Below are positions 55,734 through 64,000 of a stretch of DNA of 64,000 bases, piece after piece. The position numbers and the translations under genes are program-made. The notes below the pieces were generated by a model. The model made no database searches and was not told where the DNA came from. It worked only from the letters and a program-made list of their open reading frames with translations. This DNA is from Zeaxanthinibacter sp. PT1 (GTDB lineage: Bacteria > Bacteroidota > Bacteroidia > Flavobacteriales > Flavobacteriaceae), in the NCBI RefSeq assembly GCF_028464225.1, contig NZ_JAQPCN010000001.1, positions 1,488,001 through 1,552,000 on the forward strand, in the 5' to 3' direction. Numbering within the stretch: the first letter of the stretch is position 1; each line of letters opens with the position of its first letter.

Positions 55734-56960
55734 ATGAAAACAAAACTGATACCTCTTTTTATCGCTGCCCTTTTTATACTAATGTCTTGCAACGACAGTG
55801 AAGGGGAATACCGTGATTTCCTTGTCGCTAAGCCGGTGACCATGAGCCTGGACGAATTTAATGCCAGTGTTACGGTGATGCCTCCAAAATCCCTGGAACA
55901 GTCCGGAAAGATCTACGCCTATCAAAATTTCATATTTGTCAATGAGAAATTTAAAGGGATTCATGTGATCGATAATACGGTGCCTGAACAGCCGCAAAAG
56001 ATTGGATTTATCAATATTCCGGGTAACGTTGATATTTCGGTTAAGGGGGATTTCCTGTATGCCGATAGTGTTAATGACCTGCTGGTCCTCGATATTTCAC
56101 AAATGGCAGACATTACCTTGGTGAAAAGGTTGGAAAATGTGCTGAATGATAATGTGATCTGGCCTGCCGACGCCGAAATTTTCGAATATGACCAATACGA
56201 CCCCAGTACCGAAGTGTTACTGGGATGGGAAGTGGTGACAGAGACAAGACTAGTGGAGGACTATAATGATAACGTGGTTTTTATGGCAGAGGCCGCTGCG
56301 GATGTAGCCACAGGACAGGGCGGGTCCCTGGCCCGGTTTAAGATCGTGGATGATTTCTTATACGCCGTGGATTCTCACTACATTAATATCTTTAACATAA
56401 GTGACCTGGATAACCCCCGGGACCTTGAGGATGTATTTGCCGGTTTCGATATCGAAACCATCTTTCATTACGAGGACAAACTGTTCCTGGGCAGTATGCG
56501 AGGCATGTATATTTACGATATTTCCAGTCCGTCAAGCCCAGTTGCAGTTTCAGAATTCCAGCATGGTACAGCCTGTGACCCTGTGGTGGTACAAGGTAAT
56601 TATGCCTATGTTACCCTGAGAGGTGGAAATGGCTGTGGTGCTACGGAAAGCGGGCTTTTTATTGTAGACCTGGCCGATATCTCTCAGCCTACTTTGGCAG
56701 TTTCATATCCTATGGACCAGCCATACGGCCTCGGCGTAAGGGACAATGCTATTTATGTCTGCGATGGAGCATCAGGTTTAAAGGTATATGATCAATCGGA
56801 TATTATGAACCTGGAGCAGGTACAGCATTTTTCTGATCAGACTGCTTTTGACGTGATCCCTTTGGAAGATAAATTACTGATGGTGGGTGAGGGTGTGGTG
56901 CACCAGTATGTCTACGAGGGACTGCAAATTAGATGGATCAGCAGCACGGACCTCCGCTAA
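55734..56960 (+). CDS. LVIVD-repeat beta-propeller lipoprotein
   Basis: The 408-residue protein has a lipobox in LFILMSCNDSEGE and then repeated blades of about 45 residues, each with a phrase such as VDSHYINIFNISDLDNPRDL, YIYDISSPSSPVAVSEF and LFIVDLADISQPTLAVSY. These are LVIVD repeats, which build a seven- or eight-bladed propeller on the cell surface or in the periplasm. No enzymatic residues are evident and the role is unknown. It diverges from miaB and is followed by a terminator. Confidence 0.82.
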   Translation: MKTKLIPLFIAALFILMSCNDSEGEYRDFLVAKPVTMSLDEFNASVTVMPPKSLEQSGKIYAYQNFIFVNEKFKGIHVIDNTVPEQPQKIGFINIPGNVDISVKGDFLYADSVNDLLVLDISQMADITLVKRLENVLNDNVIWPADAEIFEYDQYDPSTEVLLGWEVVTETRLVEDYNDNVVFMAEAAADVATGQGGSLARFKIVDDFLYAVDSHYINIFNISDLDNPRDLEDVFAGFDIETIFHYEDKLFLGSMRGMYIYDISSPSSPVAVSEFQHGTACDPVVVQGNYAYVTLRGGNGCGATESGLFIVDLADISQPTLAVSYPMDQPYGLGVRDNAIYVCDGASGLKVYDQSDIMNLEQVQHFSDQTAFDVIPLEDKLLMVGEGVVHQYVYEGLQIRWISSTDLR

Positions 56961-56982
56961 GAATACCCGCCTGAATATTCTG

Positions 56983-57010
56983 ACACCTGTGAATCCGCAG
57001 GTGTTTTTTT
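56983..57010 (+). terminator. Terminator after the LVIVD-repeat gene
   Basis: The stem ACACCTG / CAGGTGT with an 8-base loop is followed by seven T, 22 bases past the stop codon. Confidence 0.88.
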
Positions 57011-57054
57011 GTGACCGAGAAAAATGGACGGGACCGGAAATCAAAAAATTCCCA

Positions 57055-57062
57055 TACTTTTG
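57055..57062 (+). promoter_or_regulatory. Predicted promoter -7 box of topA
   Basis: TACTTTTG, a full TAnnTTTG match, lies 19 bases before the topA ATG and directly after the preceding terminator. No clear -33 TTG is present. Confidence 0.55.
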
Positions 57063-57081
57063 TGACTTCAAAAACCTCTGA

Positions 57082-59577
57082 ATGGCAAAGAATTTAGTAA
57101 TAGTAGAGTCGCCCGCTAAGGCAAAAACCATCGAAAAGTTCCTGGGTAAGGATTTTAAGGTTACCTCCAGTTTTGGACATATTGCAGACCTTCCTACCAA
57201 AGAACTAGGCGTGGATGTGGAGAAAGACTTTACTCCTAAATATATAGTAGATAAGGAAAAGAAGGCGCTGGTTAAGAACCTTAAGGAATTAGCATCTAAA
57301 GCAGAACTGATCTGGCTTGCCAGTGATGAAGACCGGGAAGGAGAAGCCATTTCATGGCATCTGGCAGAAACTTTAAAGCTTGATAAAGATAAGACCCGGA
57401 GGATTGTTTTTAATTCCATTACCAAGAATGCCATACAGAAGGCTATAGAAAATCCGCGGGATATTAATTATGACCTGGTAAATGCTCAACAGGCCAGGCG
57501 TGTTTTGGACAGGCTTGTGGGGTATGAATTGTCTCCTGTGCTATGGAAGAAAATAAAACCCGGCCTTTCTGCAGGAAGGGTACAATCTGTTGCCGTGCGC
57601 CTGATCGTAGAACGGGAACGGGATATTGAAGGATTTACACCGGTAGCATCTTTCCGGGTTGCTGCAGAATTCACTACCGCTAAGGGCGAGGTGTTTACGG
57701 CAAAGCTGAATACTACTTTTGAAAGTAAGGAAGAAGCTGAAGAATTCCTGAAAAAGAATATAGGGTCTGAATATAAGATTGACAGCCTGGATACCAAACC
57801 GGCCAAAAAATCACCTGCGGCACCTTTTACAACCTCCACCTTACAACAGGAAGCTGCAAGGAAATTATACTTTTCTGTTTCCAGGACCATGCAGGTGGCA
57901 CAACGCTTGTATGAAGCCGGGCATATTACTTATATGAGAACCGATAGTGTTAACCTTTCCGGGGAGGCCATAGAATCTGCCAAGGAAGCGATTATTGAAA
58001 ACTACGGGGAAAAATACAGCAAGGTCAGGAACTACAAAGGGAAATCTAAAGGAGCCCAGGAAGCTCATGAAGCGATCCGACCGACCGACATGAAGAACCA
58101 ATCACCTAACCTGGACAGGGACCAATCTAAATTGTACGAACTGATCTGGATGCGAACCCTTGCTTCCCAGATGAGTGATGCACAGTTAGAGCGGACCAAT
58201 GTGAAGATCGCCAGTGATAAACACGAGCAGCTTTTCACTGCAAACGGGGAGGTGATCAAATTTGATGGTTTTCTTAAAGTATACCTGGAGGGTAAGGATG
58301 AAGAAGACCTGGCCGAAGAGCAGGAAGGAATGCTGCCGGCAATGAAATTAGGAGAAGCTCTTAATAATAATCATATAACAGCCACCCAGCGATTCACCAG
58401 GGCTCCTTACCGTTATACAGAGGCGTCTCTTGTAAAGAAACTGGAAGAGCTCGGTATAGGAAGACCGTCTACCTATGCACCGACGATATCAACTATCCAG
58501 AACAGGGGATATGTTGAAAAGGGGAGTATAGACGGTACAGAGCGTAAATATGTACAGCTAGAACTGAGATCAGAAGAACTGAAATCAAAAACCCTGACCG
58601 AAACAGTAGGATCTGATAAAGGAAAACTAGTTCCTACAGATATAGGTATTGTAGTAAATGATTTCCTTGTCAGTCATTTCTCGGGTATCCTGGACTATAA
58701 TTTTACGGCTAAGGTTGAAAAAGATTTTGATGAAATCGCCGCCGGTGAGGAAGACTGGCAGAAGGTGATGAAGAACTTCTATAAGGATTTTCACCCCAAG
58801 GTACAGGATGTAGAAGAAAACGCCGAACGTGCCAGCGGGGAGCGTGTGTTGGGTACCGATCCTAAATCCGGAAGGCAAGTTTCTGTAAGGTTGGGCCGGT
58901 TTGGCCCTATGGTACAGATAGGTACCGTAGAAGAGGAAGAGAAACCTCAATTTGCCAGCCTGTTACCGCACCAGTCCATTACGACCCTCACTTTTGAAGA
59001 GGCCATGGAGCTTTTTAAGCTTCCGAGAAGCCTGGGTGAATACAAAGGAGAGGAAGTGGAAGCTAATGTCGGGAGGTATGGTCCTTACGTGAGGTACGGA
59101 AAGAAATTTGTATCACTGGGAAAAGATGAAAGTGCGTTTGATGTAGATTTTGACCGGGCTATTGAACTCATTAAAGAAAAGGAAAAGGCCGATGCGCCTA
59201 TCGCCTCCTATGAAGATAAGGAAGTTACTAAGGGTAAGGGGAGATTTGGTCCTTTTATCAAGTGGGATGGGATGTTCATCAACGTAAATAAAAAGTACGA
59301 TTTTGACAACCTTTCGCAGGAAGATATCGAGGAGCTGATTGAGGCTAAGAAGAAGAAGGAAGCCGAAAAGGTGGTCGTAGATTGGTCCGAGGAAAATATT
59401 CGTATAGAAAAGGCCAGGTGGGGCCGGCATAATATCATCCAGGGTAAGATCAAGGTAGAACTTACCAAGGATGTGGATCCTACCAAAATGACGCTGGAAG
59501 AGGCCAAGGAGTTATTGGAAAAGAAAAAACCCAAGAAAAAAGCCGCTAAAAAAACATCTAAAAAAACAAAAGGTTAG
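57082..59577 (+). CDS. topA: DNA topoisomerase I (type IA)
   Basis: The 831-residue enzyme has the Toprim domain with VIVESPAKAKTIEKFLG and the metal-binding SDEDREGEAISWHL, then the catalytic domain with the active-site Tyr in HITYMRTDSVNLSG, and IGRPSTYAPTISTIQNRGY. The C-terminal part has repeated Topo_C_Rpt-type modules (GRFGPMVQIG, GRYGPYVRYGKKFVSL, GRFGPFIKWDGMFI) instead of zinc fingers, and a Lys-rich tail (KKPKKKAAKKTSKKTKG). It relaxes negative supercoils. The arginase-fold gene follows after 9 bases. Confidence 0.97.
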   Translation: MAKNLVIVESPAKAKTIEKFLGKDFKVTSSFGHIADLPTKELGVDVEKDFTPKYIVDKEKKALVKNLKELASKAELIWLASDEDREGEAISWHLAETLKLDKDKTRRIVFNSITKNAIQKAIENPRDINYDLVNAQQARRVLDRLVGYELSPVLWKKIKPGLSAGRVQSVAVRLIVERERDIEGFTPVASFRVAAEFTTAKGEVFTAKLNTTFESKEEAEEFLKKNIGSEYKIDSLDTKPAKKSPAAPFTTSTLQQEAARKLYFSVSRTMQVAQRLYEAGHITYMRTDSVNLSGEAIESAKEAIIENYGEKYSKVRNYKGKSKGAQEAHEAIRPTDMKNQSPNLDRDQSKLYELIWMRTLASQMSDAQLERTNVKIASDKHEQLFTANGEVIKFDGFLKVYLEGKDEEDLAEEQEGMLPAMKLGEALNNNHITATQRFTRAPYRYTEASLVKKLEELGIGRPSTYAPTISTIQNRGYVEKGSIDGTERKYVQLELRSEELKSKTLTETVGSDKGKLVPTDIGIVVNDFLVSHFSGILDYNFTAKVEKDFDEIAAGEEDWQKVMKNFYKDFHPKVQDVEENAERASGERVLGTDPKSGRQVSVRLGRFGPMVQIGTVEEEEKPQFASLLPHQSITTLTFEEAMELFKLPRSLGEYKGEEVEANVGRYGPYVRYGKKFVSLGKDESAFDVDFDRAIELIKEKEKADAPIASYEDKEVTKGKGRFGPFIKWDGMFINVNKKYDFDNLSQEDIEELIEAKKKKEAEKVVVDWSEENIRIEKARWGRHNIIQGKIKVELTKDVDPTKMTLEEAKELLEKKKPKKKAAKKTSKKTKG

Positions 59578-59586
59578 TCCTGCAAT

Positions 59587-60747
59587 ATGGCGTTTGATTT
59601 CCTCATCCCGGTAAGTGACAAAGTTCTGGCTCATTGCGAGTTGTTGCCTCCCCAGGCTCTTGGAAAGAACATCAATAAACATACCACTCGTCATGGTTTA
59701 CCCGTGCTCGCTAATGTGTCTTTTGCGATTCTCGGGGTAAATGAATCCCGGAATGCCTTTGAAAAAAAACCGGAAGCCCTGGATATTTCCCAGATCCGCC
59801 TGCAGCTGTACCAGCTTATGATGGGAAACTGGAATGCTTCTATCGTAGACCTGGGCGACCTTAACGAAGGCGAAACGGTAGAGGACACTTATTTCGTGGT
59901 TAAAGAAATCGTAGCCGGTTTGCTGGAAGAGGATATCATTCCAATTGTGATCGGGGCTACCCAGGATATTACTTACCCTACCTATAGGGCTTTTGACGGG
60001 ATAAGGAACATGGTCAACCTGGTTTCTGTAGATAGCCGGTTCGACTTTGGTGCTGACGAGGAGCTCATCTCTTCTAATTCGTATATGAGTAAGATCATCA
60101 CGGATAAACCTAATAACCTATTCAATTTCTCTAACCTGGGCTACCAGAGTTATTTTAACAGCCAGGAAGAGATAGACCTGATGGAAAAACTCTTCTTTGA
60201 CGCCTATCGTTTAGGAGAGATCACTTCGGATATAAGCCTGGCAGAGCCGGTGCTTCGTAATGCCAACATTCTCAGCCTGGATGCACGGGCGATCATGGCC
60301 AGTGACCTGGGAACCACTTCCCCTAACTTTTCCCCCAATGGCTTTAATGGACGCGAGATCTGCGCCATTGCACGCTATGCGGGAATAAGCGATAATCTTT
60401 CGGTCTTCGGCATATACGAATGCGAGAATAATATACAATCCTTCCAATTGGTGGCCCAGATCATCTGGTATTTTATGGAAGGCTTTAATTACCGAATAAA
60501 AGAAACTCCAAGTGCACGGAACAATGACTTCACTAAGTTCAATGTGCCAACCGAGACAGATCAACTGGTCTTTTACAAAAGCCATCTTACCGAAAGATGG
60601 TGGGTAGAAGTACCATCTCTGTTTACTTCGGATACTAAAACCAATTCACCTGCGTTATTACCCTGCACCGAACAGGACTATCTGGATGCTTGCGACCAGA
60701 ATATCCCTGAAAGGTGGTTCAAAGCCTACAAGAAGGGCTTTAACTAA
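59587..60747 (+). CDS. Arginase/formimidoylglutamase-fold protein with degenerate metal site
   Basis: The 386-residue protein has the ureohydrolase fold, but three of the six usual manganese ligands are replaced. The GGDHS position reads GATQD with Q126. DAHxD reads DSRFD, so D149 and D153 remain but His is R151. DxD reads DAR, so D232 remains and the second Asp is R234. Annotation as formimidoylglutamase is therefore doubtful. An extended C-terminal part ends ERWFKAYKKGFN. It lies between topA and gldK, a frequent flavobacterial order, so it may be a non-catalytic partner of the gliding/secretion machinery (inference). Confidence 0.85.
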   Translation: MAFDFLIPVSDKVLAHCELLPPQALGKNINKHTTRHGLPVLANVSFAILGVNESRNAFEKKPEALDISQIRLQLYQLMMGNWNASIVDLGDLNEGETVEDTYFVVKEIVAGLLEEDIIPIVIGATQDITYPTYRAFDGIRNMVNLVSVDSRFDFGADEELISSNSYMSKIITDKPNNLFNFSNLGYQSYFNSQEEIDLMEKLFFDAYRLGEITSDISLAEPVLRNANILSLDARAIMASDLGTTSPNFSPNGFNGREICAIARYAGISDNLSVFGIYECENNIQSFQLVAQIIWYFMEGFNYRIKETPSARNNDFTKFNVPTETDQLVFYKSHLTERWWVEVPSLFTSDTKTNSPALLPCTEQDYLDACDQNIPERWFKAYKKGFN

Positions 60748-60864
60748 ATGATCATTATTTTTTTGTGGCGCACCATTTTACACAATAAATCGCATAAAAT
60801 GCAGTTTTAGTGAATAATGCATTTCGTTACTGTGAATTGTCTTAATCGAAATTTAACCTAGAGT

Positions 60865-62220
60865 ATGAAGAAGCTATTGTTAATCCCTATAGCGTTTGTT
60901 TTTTTGTTATCCAGCTGCGGGTCCAAGTCCAAAGGCGAGCTGGTTGGGGTACAGGGGAAAAAGTGGCACCCGGAAAAGCCCTATGGAATGGAATTGATTC
61001 CCCGTGGTGCTTTTATCATGGGTAAGCAGGACGAAGATGTAGCCAAGGTCTACAACGCGCCGACCAAGACCGTTACCGTTCGATCCTTTTACATGGATGA
61101 TACCGAGATCACCAACAGTGAATACAGGCAGTTCGTAGAATGGGTTAAAGACTCAATCGTACGAAGCAGGCTTGCAATTCTTGCTGATGAATTAGGTCTT
61201 ACCCCGGAAGATGGTGGTATCGGGGAGTATTCATTTAAATCTGCCGACACGACCAAGATGTCTGTCTACGAGCGTTATATGCTGGACAATTATGCGGGGC
61301 TGGGTGAAACCGGTTATGAAGGATACGCTCTTAATAGAGATGAGGAGCTTATCTGGGACACCAGTGATTACCCGGACGAATACTATACCGAGGTTATGGA
61401 CTCCATGTACATTCCTGAAGAGGAGTCGTACAATGGACAACGCATGATCGATGTAAAGAAATTAAAGTATAAATATACCTGGATGGATATCCAGGAAGCT
61501 GCAAGAGCGAGGGAACAAGGGCGTAAGCCTTTTATCAAGCAGGAGGAGATAGAGATTTACCCGGATACCACGGTTTGGATCAGGGATTTTGAATACTCCT
61601 ATAACGAGCCCATGCACAATGACTATTTCTGGCACGATGCTTATAGTGATTACCCTGTAGTAGGAGTATCCTGGCAACAAGCTAAAGCTTTCTGTAACTG
61701 GAGAACTAAATTTAAGAACGATGACCAGAAAAGTCGCGGGAAACAATTCGTGAACCAGTTCCGTCTGCCAACTGAAGCAGAATGGGAATACGCAGCAAGG
61801 GGTGGAATAGAAGGAGGAACATACCCTTGGGGTGGACCTTATGTGATCAGTGATACCGGTTGTTTCATGGCCAACTTTAAGCCGCAACGAGGCGATTATG
61901 CCGCTGATGCTGCCCTGTACACTGTGGAGGCGAAGTCTTACGAGCCTAATGATTTTAACTTGTACAACATGGCCGGTAACGTAGCAGAATGGACTAACTC
62001 TAGCTACTACCCGGGATCATACGAGTACGCATCGACCATGAACCCTAATGCTGAGGATGGAAAGAATACCCGCAAAGTGATCCGTGGAGGGTCCTGGAAA
62101 GACGTGGCTTATTTCCTGCAGGTGAGTACCAGGGATTATGAATACAAGGATTCCGCAAGAAGTTATATCGGATTCCGAACTGTACAGGATTATATGGGAG
62201 AAGAGGATTCTACCCAGTAA
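60865..62220 (+). CDS. gldK: Gliding motility / type IX secretion lipoprotein GldK
   Basis: The 451-residue lipoprotein has its lipobox in FLLSSCGSKSK and a formylglycine-generating-enzyme-like (FGE-sulfatase) domain: PRGAFIMGKQDED, FYMDDTEITNSEYRQFVEW, VVGVSWQQAKAFCNWR, RLPTEAEWEYAARGG, NVAEWTNSSYYPG and GFRTVQD. GldK forms the periplasmic ring of the type IX secretion system with GldN under the outer membrane. gldL and gldM follow. The 117 bases upstream contain no clear TAnnTTTG box. Confidence 0.96.
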   Translation: MKKLLLIPIAFVFLLSSCGSKSKGELVGVQGKKWHPEKPYGMELIPRGAFIMGKQDEDVAKVYNAPTKTVTVRSFYMDDTEITNSEYRQFVEWVKDSIVRSRLAILADELGLTPEDGGIGEYSFKSADTTKMSVYERYMLDNYAGLGETGYEGYALNRDEELIWDTSDYPDEYYTEVMDSMYIPEEESYNGQRMIDVKKLKYKYTWMDIQEAARAREQGRKPFIKQEEIEIYPDTTVWIRDFEYSYNEPMHNDYFWHDAYSDYPVVGVSWQQAKAFCNWRTKFKNDDQKSRGKQFVNQFRLPTEAEWEYAARGGIEGGTYPWGGPYVISDTGCFMANFKPQRGDYAADAALYTVEAKSYEPNDFNLYNMAGNVAEWTNSSYYPGSYEYASTMNPNAEDGKNTRKVIRGGSWKDVAYFLQVSTRDYEYKDSARSYIGFRTVQDYMGEEDSTQ

Positions 62221-62280
62221 ACCTGTAAATCAACCAAGTAACCAAATACTTATTATAACCTAATTTTTTAAATCAACATT

Positions 62281-62931
62281 ATGGCACAGTCAAAGTCAAC
62301 TAAGAAATTATTCAACATGGCCTACGGCCTTGGAGCGTCGGTGGTGATCATCGGTGCCTTATTTAAGATCCTTCACTGGGAGTTTGGTCCCCTGACAGGA
62401 GGATTACTGCTCGCGATCGGTCTGATCACGGAAGCCCTTATCTTCGCCATCAGTGCATTTGAGCCTGTAGACGATGAGTATGATTGGTCCCTGGTATACC
62501 CGGAACTTTCCGGTGGAGCTGCCTCAGGTAGGGCCAATGAAGCCCAGGAAGCCCAAATGGCCGAAGGAATGTTATCGCGCAAACTGGATGAATTGCTGAA
62601 AGAAGCAAATATCGATGCAGAGCTGTTTGACAGCCTAGGTAACAGTATCCGCAATTTTGAAGGTGCTGCCAAAGGAATTGCTCCTACAGCCGATGCCATT
62701 GAGCATACTAAAAAATACTCTAGCGAGCTCTCTACAGCCGCAGAGCAGATGGAATCCCTGAACAGCCTGTATAAGGTTCAGTTAGAGAGTGCTAGTCGTC
62801 AAGCTTCTATCAATGAAGAAGTGGTACAGAACGCTGGTGCATTAAAAGAGCAAATGGAGTCGCTGGCATCTAACCTGTCTTCGCTGAATGGCGTTTACGG
62901 AGGTATGCTGACCGCCATGAACAGAAACTAA
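62281..62931 (+). CDS. gldL: Gliding motility / type IX secretion motor protein GldL
   Basis: The 216-residue protein has two membrane helices near the N-terminus (about 11-30 and 36-58), the conserved acidic residue in the second segment (LITEALIFAISAFEP), and a cytoplasmic coiled-coil tail (LSTAAEQMESLNSLYKVQ). GldL and GldM form the proton-driven inner-membrane motor of the type IX system. It sits 60 bases after gldK and 53 before gldM. Confidence 0.96.
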   Translation: MAQSKSTKKLFNMAYGLGASVVIIGALFKILHWEFGPLTGGLLLAIGLITEALIFAISAFEPVDDEYDWSLVYPELSGGAASGRANEAQEAQMAEGMLSRKLDELLKEANIDAELFDSLGNSIRNFEGAAKGIAPTADAIEHTKKYSSELSTAAEQMESLNSLYKVQLESASRQASINEEVVQNAGALKEQMESLASNLSSLNGVYGGMLTAMNRN

Positions 62932-62984
62932 TTAGTTTTTTCTTTTAACCCAAATCAATTAATCAACAAAACTAATTAGAAAAC

Positions 62985-64000
62985 ATGGCAGGAGGAAAAG
63001 CAACACCACGTCAGAAGATGATCAACCTTATGTACTTGATCTTCATCGCAATGCTGGCGTTAAATATGAGTAAAGAAGTACTCGCCGCTTTCGGTCTTAT
63101 GAACGAAAAGATGGAGGCTTCTAACGTAAAGACCTCGGAAACCAACACGGCTTTCCTGGGGAATTTAGAGACAAAAGCAGCCGAAAACGAGGAGAAATAC
63201 GGACCCTTGTACCAGGATGCAATCAAGATCAAGCAATTATCCGAGTCTTACTACAACTACCTGGAAGACATCAAGACTAACATGATGGAAGGGATAGAAG
63301 ATCCTAAGGATTACGTGGTAATGGACAAGTCGGACTACCTTGACCAGAAATTCTTCCAGGGAGATAACCTGGCCCCGGAAGGGAAAGAATTTATGAAGCG
63401 GTTGAACGACTACCGCGACCAGGTGGTATCTATTTTGCCTGATGAAATGGGCGAAGTTAAATCGCTGGTTAAGGCAAAGTTTGAAACCGGTGATGCTAAC
63501 GGCAAAGTAGAACGTCGTGACGGTGTCAAAGTAGATTGGATCAACTATCACTATGAAGGCTTCCCTATGGTAGCTTCCCTGACTAAGTTGACCGCATTAC
63601 AGGCTGACATCCGTGAAACTGAGCAAACAGCCCTGAAAGCAATGTTGCAAGGGCAGTTGACTGCTGAGGTTTCAATGACCAATTATTCAACCCTGTTGCA
63701 GCAAGAAAAGTCTGCTTTTTACTCGGGCGAGAAATTTGAAGGAAGTATTGTTCTTGGACGGACTGACAACTCTACTAAGCCCGACAGGGCAGAGCTTACC
63801 CTGGATGGCAGGAAACTGCAGGAAGGTAAGGACTTCGTTTACGAAGGCGGAGGAGTCAAAATGCTAGTGAGTGCCGGTAATCCTGGTGATCACAAGATTG
63901 AAGGAAAGCTGATATTTAAGCAGGATGGAAAAGAAGTTGAGGTACCCGTATCATCAACCTTTGCCACCATCAGCAAGCCTAATGCAGCTGTGATTGCTGC
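62985..64000 (+). CDS. gldM: Gliding motility / type IX secretion motor protein GldM, cut by window end
   Basis: The first 338 codons are present. The start MAGGKATPRQKMINLMYLIFIAMLAL gives the single N-terminal membrane helix with the conserved KMINLMYLI, followed by an N-terminal periplasmic helical domain and then beta-rich domains (GEKFEGSIVLGRTD, EVPVSSTFATISKP). GldM spans the periplasm and couples the GldL motor to the GldKN ring. The 3' end continues beyond the window. Confidence 0.96.
   Translation, partial: MAGGKATPRQKMINLMYLIFIAMLALNMSKEVLAAFGLMNEKMEASNVKTSETNTAFLGNLETKAAENEEKYGPLYQDAIKIKQLSESYYNYLEDIKTNMMEGIEDPKDYVVMDKSDYLDQKFFQGDNLAPEGKEFMKRLNDYRDQVVSILPDEMGEVKSLVKAKFETGDANGKVERRDGVKVDWINYHYEGFPMVASLTKLTALQADIRETEQTALKAMLQGQLTAEVSMTNYSTLLQQEKSAFYSGEKFEGSIVLGRTDNSTKPDRAELTLDGRKLQEGKDFVYEGGGVKMLVSAGNPGDHKIEGKLIFKQDGKEVEVPVSSTFATISKPNAAVIA

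Overview
The window reads as chromosomal DNA of a member of the Bacteroidota, almost certainly a marine-type Flavobacteriaceae. The evidence is the gliding/type IX secretion genes gldK-gldL-gldM at the right edge, the mreBCD-PBP2-rodA order, the coaX/lptC/ppiD-type envelope operon, the GYDIA GHMP kinase beside a class II HMG-CoA reductase, several lipoproteins with short lipoboxes, near absence of Shine-Dalgarno sites, and repeated TAnnTTTG boxes (the Bacteroidota sigma-A -7 element) ahead of operons. A genus cannot be fixed from the sequence alone.

Layout. 1-3.4 kb: glycosyltransferases, namely a truncated GT-C membrane enzyme, a processive GT2 and a DPM1-like GT2. 3.4-6.4 kb: a membrane polyferredoxin paired with an FAD/NAD(P) oxidoreductase. 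6.4-8.6 kb: a GH113-like lipoprotein and an Amidase_3 cell-wall hydrolase. 8.6-12.9 kb: a tight six-gene operon with the signature genes of arsenosugar biosynthesis (arsM, purine nucleoside phosphorylase, TIGR04282 and TIGR04283 transferases, DUF547) led by a rhodanese lipoprotein, but without the radical SAM gene arsS. 13.0-14.6 kb: a GH32 fructosidase lipoprotein. 14.6-15.7 kb: a gene-free island of two unrelated tandem repeat families, ending at a tRNA-Phe gene. 15.9-23.6 kb: coaX, an outer-membrane barrel, a TPR protein, lptC, a small membrane protein, a CNNM/CBS protein and ppiD. 23.7-25.9 kb: mevalonate-pathway genes. 26-31.7 kb: dipeptidyl peptidase IV followed by two POT peptide transporters, a peptide-scavenging block. 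31.7-36.6 kb: comEC with an NlpC/P60 lipoprotein, then surE-orf-lpxB. 36.9-41.0 kb: tail-specific protease, msrA/msrB and a DRGH nuclease. 41.0-46.6 kb: the rod-shape cluster. 46.7-50.8 kb: purH, a GAF free-methionine-sulfoxide reductase homologue and groESL. 51.0-55.6 kb: the miaB / sigma-54 activator / lptE / orf / secG operon. 55.7-64 kb: an LVIVD-repeat lipoprotein, topA, a degenerate arginase-fold protein, and gldK, gldL and the start of gldM.

Most of the window is conserved flavobacterial core. The parts most worth a second look are the arsS-less organoarsenic operon, the double tandem-repeat island beside tRNA-Phe (each unit of one family carries a -7 box), a near-perfect sigma-54 promoter in front of groESL with an orphan sigma-54 activator in the next operon, the arginase-fold protein next to gldK that has lost half its metal ligands, and the polyferredoxin/flavoprotein pair. 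I found no CRISPR array, prophage, transposase or toxin-antitoxin pair. All assignments come from reading motifs, and no database search was run.
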